From QYQL01 sp041674265 (GTDB lineage Bacteria > Verrucomicrobiota > Verrucomicrobiia > Chthoniobacterales > Terrimicrobiaceae), in NCBI GenBank assembly GCA_041674265.1, contig JBAYWC010000094.1:1-10375 (forward strand): a DNA stretch of 10,375 nt. The letters are read 5' to 3'. Of this stretch, positions 1 to 5,783 are shown in pieces. The position numbers and the translations under genes are program-made. Positions within the stretch are counted from its first letter, which is position 1. Each line of letters starts with the position of its first letter. The notes beneath the pieces are model-generated. The model was not told the origin of the DNA. It worked only from the letters and a program-made list of their open reading frames with translations, and did not search any database.

Positions 1-30
1 CAGGAATCACTGCCAATTTGAAAAAGCCCC

Positions 31-55
31 GGATACCTCACCGCGGACGTTGGGG
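31..55 (+). other. 3' end (R' half) of a preceding integron attC site
   Basis: Bases 38-51 (TCACCGCGGACGTT) match bases 738-751 of the complete attC downstream (TCATCGCGGACGTT) at 13 of 14 positions. The stretch ends in an R'-type core, GTTGGGG, at 49-55, which fits the GTTRRRY consensus at 6 of 7 bases. An IntI recombinase would cut between the G at 49 and the following TT, so the next cassette starts at 50. The left arm of this site lies outside the window, so folding cannot be checked here. Its reading as attC depends on the full site at 642-755. Confidence 0.6.
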
Positions 56-62
56 AAAAGTA

Positions 63-91
63 TTGACGCCGTGTTGCAAGCGCAACATGCT
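63..91 (+). promoter_or_regulatory. Candidate promoter of the cassette toxin-antitoxin genes
   Basis: A good -35 box, TTGACG (63-68), is followed after 17 bp by a weak -10 candidate, CATGCT (86-91). The position inside the cassette and just before the antitoxin fits a cassette that carries its own promoter. The predicted transcript would start at or very near the ATG at 98. The -10 match is poor, so this is tentative. Confidence 0.3.
72..87 (+). promoter_or_regulatory. Perfect inverted repeat, candidate antitoxin operator
   Basis: TGTTGC-AAGC-GCAACA is a perfect 6-bp-arm palindrome with a 4-nt spacer, lying between the candidate -35 and -10 boxes just before the antitoxin gene. RelB/DinJ antitoxins are ribbon-helix-helix proteins that repress their own operon by binding short palindromes at the promoter, so this is a natural operator candidate. 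No binding evidence can be drawn from the sequence alone. Confidence 0.4.
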
Positions 92-97
92 CTGTAT

Positions 98-355
98 ATG
101 AAAACCGCCGCAGTTCATAGCCGCATCAATCCAGACATCAAGGAGAGAGCAGAAGCCATTCTTACCCACCTCGGCTTGAGTCCGACCGAGGCGATTCGCA
201 TGTTTTACACCCAGATCACTCTCCGAAATGGGTTGCCGTTTGAAGTTGAGATTCCGAATTCCGCCACACTGACTGCAATGGAAGATTCACGCAGGGGCCG
301 CAAGATGCGGAAGCACAACTCTCTTGATGAGCTTTTTCAGAGCTGGGATGAATGA
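98..355 (+). CDS. dinJ: Type II antitoxin, RelB/DinJ family
   Basis: The 85-residue protein has the RelB/DinJ layout. An N-terminal ribbon-helix-helix (about residues 4-45, with the motif RINPDIKERAEAILTHLGLSPTEAIRMFYTQI) should dimerise and bind the operator. A short acidic C-terminal tail should wrap the toxin. The usual DinJ phrase LRNGLPFE follows the DNA-binding part. I chose the ATG at 98 because it starts exactly where family members start; an upstream ATG at 50 would add 16 unrelated residues across the candidate promoter. No Shine-Dalgarno motif precedes it. Its TGA overlaps the toxin ATG (ATGA at 352-355), implying translational coupling. The gene looks intact, so the antitoxin is probably made although its partner is broken. 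Confidence 0.88.
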   Translation: MKTAAVHSRINPDIKERAEAILTHLGLSPTEAIRMFYTQITLRNGLPFEVEIPNSATLTAMEDSRRGRKMRKHNSLDELFQSWDE

Positions 356-640
356 AAGCGATCTACGAAACCAGCCAGTTCAGGAAGGACATCAAGAAAC
401 TCAAAAGGCAAGGAAAGGAGATCGACAGGAAAGGAGATCGAAAAGCTCAAGGTGATCACCAGACGTATTGCAGGTGACGAACCGCTTGAAACTCGCTTCC
501 GGGACCATGCGTTGAGCGGTCCTTTAAAAGGATCGAGAGACTGTCACATTGAGCCTGACTGGCTTTTGATTTATCGGACTGATGGTGAATCACTTTTCCT
601 TGAACGCTCAGGCAGCCACAGCGACCTCTTCAGAAAATAA
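352..640 (+). pseudogene. yafQ: YafQ-type mRNA-interferase toxin, frameshifted
   Basis: YafQ is a ribosome-dependent endoribonuclease of the RelE fold that cleaves mRNA on translating ribosomes. Reading from the ATG at 352, the frame stops at TGA 475-477 after 41 residues. The rest of the protein continues in another frame to TAA 638-640. Deleting one copy of a 16-bp tandem duplication (411-442) restores an uninterrupted 90-residue protein of normal family length. That protein keeps the family's key positions: the His in DHALSG, the His-Asp-Trp in CHIEPDW, and the His-Phe in GSHSDLF. The 41-residue product lacks all of these and should be inactive. The lesion is clean and potentially reversible. 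An assembly error is the main alternative. Confidence 0.85.
411..442 (+). repeat. 16-bp tandem duplication inside yafQ
   Basis: Two adjacent 16-bp units, AGGAAAGGAGATCGAC (411-426) and AGGAAAGGAGATCGAA (427-442), differ only in the last base. Sixteen is not a multiple of three, so the second unit shifts the toxin frame. Removing one unit restores the family-typical sequence QGKEIEKLK and the full toxin. Direct duplications like this arise, and can be lost, by slipped-strand replication. Confidence 0.9.
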
Positions 641-641
641 T

Positions 642-755
642 TCCCAACGGAGCGATCGACCGAATCACCATGCCTTCGGCACTTTTGTCACAGATCCTGC
701 GGACGCAGAATCTGCGCCAAAAGCAAGTGGTGATCGGTCATCGCGGACGTTAGCT
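642..755 (+). other. attC: Integron attC recombination site (59-base element)
   Basis: The R'' core TCCCAAC (642-648) and R' core GTTAGCT (749-755) each match RYYYAAC/GTTRRRY at 6 of 7 positions, with AAC pairing GTT. Eight bases after AAC, the left arm carries an unpaired C (657). Six paired bases (658-663 with 734-739) follow, then an unpaired A (664), then six more pairs (665-670 with 728-733). Nine bases (740-748) separate the right arm from GTT. These spacings, and the two extrahelical bases (G and T on the bottom strand), are those I recall for aadA-type attC sites. The central part (671-727) is a branched variable terminal structure, with small stems at 671-681, 682-687/718-723 and 691-714. 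The site begins one base after the toxin stop codon. Confidence 0.75.
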
Positions 756-1040
756 AGAGCCCGTCCGGGAGGTTCACCCGATCAAAGGCTTTGTCTATCA
801 AGCGGTGGGTTGGGATCCGGTCAAGATCCCCGCCGGAGTTCAAATCCCTCACATCGGTTTTGCCACGCAAGACGCTCATTTTATGAAGCTTCTGAAATCT
901 CATCGTTCAGTTAACCGGACACCCGTGATCTCGGCTAAAAACCCCGCGATTATCTCGACGGCCTACAGTAATTTCGCCAACATTTACTTGCGCCCCCATC
1001 AGACACCTCGCCGGCTTTTCACGCCCCGGGAGCCTGCCGC
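756..1040. other. Gene-poor stretch after the attC site
   Basis: No convincing gene is present. A plus-strand reading frame from about 757 to 915 gives a peptide containing HPIKGFVYQAVGWDPVKIPA that reads more like protein than the surroundings. Its opening faintly recalls the start of ISL3-type transposases, but it has no start codon, soon loses any resemblance, and runs into the glycosylase gene in antisense. No second attC could be found: there is no AAC/GTT pair with matching arms. There is also no clear hairpin-plus-T terminator for the minus-strand genes. It may be decayed cassette or insertion-sequence DNA. Confidence 0.35.
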
Positions 1041-1844
1041 TCAATCCCCGGCTTTTGTGAAAAATGCCCTCTGTTTGGCGGAGATTTTTTTTTCAAGTTT
1101 TTCGAGCACGAGAAGCATGTCCTCCCACACTTTCCGCTTTTCTGTAACCGATTGATTGCGGAGGAGATAGGCGGGATGGTAGGTCACCATGACCGGGATT
1201 CCCTGGAATTTGAGCCAGCGTCCGCGCAGCTCGTGCATCGGGGACGTGTCACCGAGGAGCCCTTCCACCGCGGTTGCGCCGAGGGCGACGATGGCCCGCG
1301 GCTGGATGAGGTCGATCTGCTCTCGCAGCCACGGCAGGCAGGTGTTCATCTCGGCGGGTTTCGGTTTTCGGTTGCCGGATTCTCCCGGGGGCATATCCGG
1401 GCGGCATTTCAAAACATTCGCGATGAAGACATCCGAGCGCTGGAATCCCATGGCCTGGATGATTTTTGTGAGAAGCTGGCCGGCTCTGCCGACGAAGGGC
1501 TCTCCCTGCGCGTCCTCATCGGCCCCCGGAGCCTCGCCGACGAACATCAGTTCCGCTTCGGGATTGCCAACGCCAAAGACAACCTGCGTCCGGGACCGCA
1601 CGAGGTGCGGACACTTTTCGCAGGCAAGCACTGCCTTGCGAAGAGAGTCGAACGTCCAATTTTTTTCCCTGCGGGGCGGCGCGTCCTCCCGAATCGTCGG
1701 CGCGGGCGGGCGACGGGCCGATGCGATTTCGCGAAGTTTTTCGAGAGCGGTTCCGGAAGCGCAGGGAAGCGGATTGAGGCTTTTTCGGATTTTTTTCAAA
1801 AGGGGCAGGGAGGCATGAATGGCCTGTTGGAACGAATCACTCAT
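1041..1844 (-). CDS. Uracil-DNA glycosylase, type 4/5 family (4Fe-4S)
   Basis: This enzyme removes uracil, mostly from deaminated cytosine, as the first step of base excision repair. The 267-residue protein has an N-terminal extension of about 65 residues with no recognisable domain, then the family-4 UDG core. Four cysteines placed to hold a 4Fe-4S cluster are C75 and C78 (CEKC), C147 (in KCRPD) and C169 (in NTCLPWL). Catalytic motif 1 is GEAPGADED (from residue 103) and motif 2 is HPAYLL (from H233). The glutamate of motif 1 points to type 4 (UDGa) rather than type 5. The gene starts 30 bp after the esterase stop and is probably the last gene of the same transcript. No Shine-Dalgarno motif precedes the ATG. 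The role is well supported; the exact start is less sure because the N-terminus is variable in the family. Confidence 0.93.
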   Translation of the reverse strand: MSDSFQQAIHASLPLLKKIRKSLNPLPCASGTALEKLREIASARRPPAPTIREDAPPRREKNWTFDSLRKAVLACEKCPHLVRSRTQVVFGVGNPEAELMFVGEAPGADEDAQGEPFVGRAGQLLTKIIQAMGFQRSDVFIANVLKCRPDMPPGESGNRKPKPAEMNTCLPWLREQIDLIQPRAIVALGATAVEGLLGDTSPMHELRGRWLKFQGIPVMVTYHPAYLLRNQSVTEKRKVWEDMLLVLEKLEKKISAKQRAFFTKAGD

Positions 1845-1874
1845 GGCTTTTCGGAAGCGCGGGGATTTTTTCCG

Positions 1875-2831
1875 TCACGGGGCAGTCAGGAACCGGAAGG
1901 CACGATCGGGGAACCCCGGAAGACCTTCATGCCCGAAGTCAGGGTAAATGGCGGATTCTTTTTCTGTGGCGATGTTGTTGAAGACCGCAAACTGGGTCGA
2001 GGGCGGGCAAATGTTGTCCATCAGCGTCAGGCCCATGAGCACGCGGGCTTTGATGCGCGGCGCGAGATGATGGACATCGATATAGCCGAGCGTGCTGAAG
2101 ATTTCCTCCTCGCGCTGGTGGAGAGGATCGAACATCCGGAGGTAGTTCCTCAGTTCGGCGTAGGCATCCTTTGCAAGGTCCATCTCCCAGACGCGTTTGT
2201 AGTCGGAAAGGAACGGAAAGATGGAAACGCAGCGCTTGATGCGGGGTTCGAGAGCGGCGCAGGCAATCGCGAGCGCGCCGCCTTGCGACCCGCCCATGCA
2301 ATTCAGTTCGGTGACTTCGGAAAACCCGGACATCACACGGGCGAGTTGCACGGTGTCCAAAAAAATCTGACGGAAGAGGAGTTTGTCCGGCGACTCATCC
2401 AGCCCGCGGATGATGTGGCCGTGGTGGGTGTTGCCCCGAACCCCACCGGGATCCTGGCTGCGGCCGCCCTGGCCGCGGCAGTCGAGCCCCGCCACGGCCA
2501 TGCCCTGGCTCACATAGGGAAGTTTGTCCTGCCAATCGCCGCTGTGGCCGGTGTAGCCGTGGAAGAGCAGGAGGCCGGGGCCGGGGTTCGCCGGCTGTTC
2601 CGGGCGCAGGTATTTCGCGTAGATTCGTGCCCCGTCCACGCTCTTGAAAAAAAGGTCGAAGGTCTCGACGCCCTTGGCTCCCAGGACATCGGAGGGAATC
2701 AGTTCCGGCTCGGGATCGATGGCATCGAGTTCCGCGAGCGCCCGGGCCCAATATTCATCGAAATCGGCAGGCTTCGGGTTGATTCCACGGTAAGTCTTGA
2801 GTTCGCTGAGCGGTTTGTCGAGGAGCGGCAT
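1875..2831 (-). CDS. Carbohydrate esterase family 7 acetyl esterase (acetyl xylan esterase / cephalosporin-C deacetylase)
   Basis: CE7 enzymes are alpha/beta hydrolases that remove acetyl groups from xylo-oligosaccharides and small acetylated substrates, including cephalosporin C. They usually act inside the cell as hexamers. The 318-residue length is typical and no signal peptide is visible. All CE7 signatures are present: RGQGG (from residue 119), the nucleophile motif GGSQGG with Ser182, Asp272 in LMDNICPPS, and His301 in FGHEG. The oxyanion-side motif LLFHGYTG lies near residue 88. The ATG lies only 4 bp after the nuoN stop, so translation is probably coupled to complex I genes, with no known metabolic reason. 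No Shine-Dalgarno motif is seen. The substrate in this organism is unknown; dietary or plant xylan fits a polysaccharide-degrading lifestyle. Confidence 0.93.
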   Translation of the reverse strand: MPLLDKPLSELKTYRGINPKPADFDEYWARALAELDAIDPEPELIPSDVLGAKGVETFDLFFKSVDGARIYAKYLRPEQPANPGPGLLLFHGYTGHSGDWQDKLPYVSQGMAVAGLDCRGQGGRSQDPGGVRGNTHHGHIIRGLDESPDKLLFRQIFLDTVQLARVMSGFSEVTELNCMGGSQGGALAIACAALEPRIKRCVSIFPFLSDYKRVWEMDLAKDAYAELRNYLRMFDPLHQREEEIFSTLGYIDVHHLAPRIKARVLMGLTLMDNICPPSTQFAVFNNIATEKESAIYPDFGHEGLPGFPDRAFRFLTAP

Positions 2832-2835
2832 GGGG

Positions 2836-4287
2836 TCAGGGCAGGATTTGGAGAACGGGCTTCGGGAAAATCCCGATGATGAGGATCAGCGCGGCCAGAA
2901 ATGCCGCGGCAAAGCGCGTCAGCGGCGAGACAACGATCGGGACGGCATCCGCCGGGGCCGGCTGCCAATACATGGCCCGGACGACCTTGAGGTAATAGTA
3001 GAACCCGCAGGCGACGGTCACCAGGCCGATGGCGACAAGAACATAATGCTGCTCTCTCATCGCCGCTTCAAAGATGAAAAATTTCCCGAGAAAGCCGACC
3101 GTGAACGGCAGGCCGGCGAGTGAAAGCATCGAGATCAGCATGGTCAGGGCCAGGACGGGATCGCGCCGGCCGAGTCCGTTGAAATGCGCGATGTCGTCTC
3201 CGCCGGTCGCCTTCGCGACCGGAATCAGGACGAGAAACGCCAGGAATGTCATCAGAAGATAGGCGACCAGGTAGAACACGATCGGCCCCGCGACGAAATG
3301 GGGGGGCGGAGCCACGCTGGCGACCCCGACCAGCAGGTAACCGGCGTGCGCGATGCTCGAATATCCCAACAGACGTTTGAGATTCGTCTGCGGCATGGCG
3401 GCCAGGTTCCCGTAGATCAACGTCAGGCCCGCGAGAATTTGGAGGGCGGCGATCAGCCTGACTTCGATCGCCGGTGCCGCGAGAAAGGGCTCGATCACCC
3501 GCATCAGGACCACGAATCCCGCGGCTTTGGATCCGACGGAGAGAAAGGCGGTCACGGGGGTCGGAGCCCCCTGGTAGACATCCGGAACCCAGAACTGGAA
3601 CGGGGCCGCCGCCACCTTGAAACCGAGCGCCACCAGCACCAACCCGATGCCGAAAAGCAGCGCGGTCTGGCCGGCCACGGGCACGAACCCGAGCACCATC
3701 GAAATTCCGCGCAGTCCGGTTTGGCCGGTGATTCCAAAGATCCAGGTGATCCCATAGACCAGAAACCCGGTCGAAAGCGCTCCGAGGATCAAATACTTCG
3801 TCCCCGCCTCCAGGCTGGCCGGGCTTTTGCGCATGTAGGCGACCTGGATATAAAATGAAATCGTCACCAGTTCCAGAGAACAGAAGATCATCACGAAGTC
3901 CGCCGCCGACGCCATCCACATGAGTCCCGCGCAGGTGAATACCGGAAGGATAAAAAATTCCCCCAGACCCGCGCCGGGTTTCGAACCCGGGATCAAACGT
4001 TCGACGACCGGAGCATATTCGATCGAGAGGATGAGAGTCAGAATGGTCGCAATGAGCGCGAACCGCTTGAAGAAAATCCCCAGATCATCGGTCGTATAGA
4101 AGCCGAACGACCCTCCCCATAACGGTGTTGGCTGAAGAAAAAAGCCGGCCACGAAGAACCCCGCCAGCCAGACGATGGCGATGTAGGCAAGGTTGCGTTT
4201 GTCCATGCTGGGAAAGAACGCGTCCGCGAGAAGCAAAACGACCCCCAGAAAGAGCACGTAGAATTCAACGGGAAAACTGGGGATCAT
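2836..4287 (-). CDS. nuoN: NADH-quinone oxidoreductase subunit N
   Basis: NuoN is the antiporter-like subunit of complex I nearest the quinone site side of the membrane arm and is thought to move one proton per cycle. The 483-residue protein has about 14 hydrophobic helices. The charged channel residues are retained: Glu139 in CSLELVTISFY (TM5), Lys224 in LGFKVAAAPFQFW (TM7), Lys254 in SVGSKAAGF (TM8) and Lys402 in VGFLGKFFIF (TM12). I chose the ATG at 4287, which overlaps the nuoM stop by four bases (ATGA), as at the nuoL-nuoM junction. An ATG two codons upstream (4293) is an alternative. The open frame runs further upstream, but only as antisense-like sequence over nuoM. Confidence 0.96.
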   Translation of the reverse strand: MIPSFPVEFYVLFLGVVLLLADAFFPSMDKRNLAYIAIVWLAGFFVAGFFLQPTPLWGGSFGFYTTDDLGIFFKRFALIATILTLILSIEYAPVVERLIPGSKPGAGLGEFFILPVFTCAGLMWMASAADFVMIFCSLELVTISFYIQVAYMRKSPASLEAGTKYLILGALSTGFLVYGITWIFGITGQTGLRGISMVLGFVPVAGQTALLFGIGLVLVALGFKVAAAPFQFWVPDVYQGAPTPVTAFLSVGSKAAGFVVLMRVIEPFLAAPAIEVRLIAALQILAGLTLIYGNLAAMPQTNLKRLLGYSSIAHAGYLLVGVASVAPPPHFVAGPIVFYLVAYLLMTFLAFLVLIPVAKATGGDDIAHFNGLGRRDPVLALTMLISMLSLAGLPFTVGFLGKFFIFEAAMREQHYVLVAIGLVTVACGFYYYLKVVRAMYWQPAPADAVPIVVSPLTRFAAAFLAALILIIGIFPKPVLQILP

Positions 4288-5783
4288 GACCATATCGAAG
4301 CGGACTCGATGAATTGGATGAGAAGCTGCGGAAAGAAACCGGTGACCAGCATGACCACGACCAGCGCGACGATGGCGACACGGGCGGGCCCGGAAATTTC
4401 CCCGAGGCCGGCCCACTTTTCATTGAGCGGGCCGAAGAAAATGCGCCGATAGGCGCGCAGCATGTAGACAGCGGAGATGACCACTCCCCAGACGGCGCAA
4501 ATGGTGGCCATCTGGAAATTGTTGAGCCGGAAGATTTCTTTTCCATCGATCAAGTCCGTCAGCGGGACCCCGCCGATGAAGGATCCGAAAAAGACCAGGA
4601 GTTCGCCGGCGAAGCCCACGAACCCGGGAAGACCGATCGCGGCAAAGGCGGCGAACCCGAAGAGCAGGCCGAAAGCGGGCATCGGTTTCGCAAACCCTCC
4701 CAGTTCGGCGAAGTCGAGCGTGCCGGTGCGCTCGCGCAGTTCCCCGCTGAGGGCGAAAAGCGCCGCGATCGAGAGGCCATGAGCGAAGAGCATCAGGGAG
4801 GCTCCGGTGATGCTGAGGGCATTGAGTGCGGCAAATCCGAGAAAGATGTAACCCATGTGCATGACGCTCGAATAGCCGAGCATCCAGTCGAGTTTCCGCT
4901 GCGAGACGGTCACATATCCGACGTAAAGGATATTTCCCACGAGGAGCACGAGCAGCAGGTTTGAGAAGGTAGCGACGGACTCGGGAAGAACCGGGGCCGC
5001 GATGCGGATCAAGCCGTAGAGGCCGAATTTTTTCAGGACACCGGCATGGAGCATGGCCGCCGGCGCGGGGGCGCTGGCATAGGCCTGCGGCGCCCACGTG
5101 TGGAAGGGGAAGAGTGAAACGAGGATCCCGAATCCCACGAGCAGGAGCAGGTAGACCCAGTTGCCATCCGTGAGCAATCCGGCGTCGGCCAGGCCGATGA
5201 TCGCCCGGAGGTCGAATGTCCGCATGCCATCCGGCTGGATCAGGTAGAGGCCGATCAGCCCCAGAAGGAGAACGAAGCTGCCGAGAGCCAGGTAGATGGT
5301 GGCTTTCCAGGCCGCCGCCTGCCGGTCGCCCGAGCCCCAGATTCCGATCAGGAGGAATGTCGGGATCAGGGCCAGCTCATGGAACATGTAGAAGAAAAAG
5401 AGGTCGATGGAGGCGAAGGCCCCGATGCCCCCGGCGGAGATGAACAGGAGCGAGACGTAGAACCAGTGGGCGTTTTTGTCCGGCGTGCGGGCCACCGCCA
5501 CCGCCGCGACCGTCACGAGCGCGGCCAGCAGGAGCATGACCAGGCTCAGGCCATCGGCTCCCAGCGTGAACGCAATCCCCATTGTGGGAATCACCGGCAC
5601 CGAGGAAATGAACTGATAGGGAGCCTCCCCCGGCTTGTAGACGGCGAAGAGCGCGAGCACGAAGACCAGGTTGGTGACAGACGCGATGAGCGCGGTGCTC
5701 CGGGCCTTCGAGCCGACCAGGATGAAGGCGATCGCCACCAGCGGGACAAGAATCAGAAAAAGAAGCGGGCTCACCATGCTCAT
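4284..5783 (-). CDS. nuoM: NADH-quinone oxidoreductase subunit M, missing the usual TM7 lysine
   Basis: NuoM is the middle antiporter-like proton channel of complex I. The 499-residue protein has about 14 helices. The TM5 glutamate (Glu136, in MFHELALIPTFLL), a TM8 lysine (Lys251/Lys252, in AGVLKKFGLYG) and the TM12 glutamate (Glu394, in GFAGELLVFF) are all present. TM7 reads FGILVSLFPFHTW, where the family normally reads like AVKxPxxPxHxW. The essential lysine (Lys234 in E. coli) is Leu221 here and the following proline is Ser223. The codon (CTC at 5123-5121) is clear and the frame intact, so this is not a decay product. The ATG at 5783 overlaps the nuoL stop by four bases. The subunit call is firm. 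The altered channel may be a lineage trait rather than a defect. Confidence 0.95.
   Translation of the reverse strand: MSMVSPLLFLILVPLVAIAFILVGSKARSTALIASVTNLVFVLALFAVYKPGEAPYQFISSVPVIPTMGIAFTLGADGLSLVMLLLAALVTVAAVAVARTPDKNAHWFYVSLLFISAGGIGAFASIDLFFFYMFHELALIPTFLLIGIWGSGDRQAAAWKATIYLALGSFVLLLGLIGLYLIQPDGMRTFDLRAIIGLADAGLLTDGNWVYLLLLVGFGILVSLFPFHTWAPQAYASAPAPAAMLHAGVLKKFGLYGLIRIAAPVLPESVATFSNLLLVLLVGNILYVGYVTVSQRKLDWMLGYSSVMHMGYIFLGFAALNALSITGASLMLFAHGLSIAALFALSGELRERTGTLDFAELGGFAKPMPAFGLLFGFAAFAAIGLPGFVGFAGELLVFFGSFIGGVPLTDLIDGKEIFRLNNFQMATICAVWGVVISAVYMLRAYRRIFFGPLNEKWAGLGEISGPARVAIVALVVVMLVTGFFPQLLIQFIESASIWS

Larger units (their letters stand above)
50..749 (+). mobile_element. Integron gene cassette carrying a DinJ/YafQ-type toxin-antitoxin pair
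   Basis: The segment lies between two R'-type cores (GTT at 49-51 and 749-751). It contains one divergence-free two-gene unit and ends with its own attC immediately after the toxin stop codon, which is the usual cassette plan. The cassette's first bases (TTGGG) are complementary to its own R'' core (CCCAA, 643-647), as expected if the excised circle re-forms a paired R box. Toxin-antitoxin cassettes are well known in sedentary chromosomal integrons, where they are thought to stabilise arrays. The orientation places the integrase and attI to the left of the window. No intI gene is visible here. Confidence 0.65.

Noticed and set aside
642..755. Simple rho-independent terminator for the toxin gene
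   Set aside because: No T-run follows the structure. The arm spacing, extrahelical bases and the shared right arm at 38-51 fit an attC site much better, although it might also impede transcription.
756..1040. Second attC site after the cassette
   Set aside because: No AAC/GTT core pair with complementary arms of the right spacing could be found. The GTTAAC at 910-915 has no matching left arm.
1152..2879. Long plus-strand open frame of 575 codons over the glycosylase and esterase genes
   Set aside because: It is antisense to two genes with complete catalytic motifs. Its translation is rich in Arg, Gly, His and Glu without domain structure, as expected for the complement of GC-rich coding DNA.
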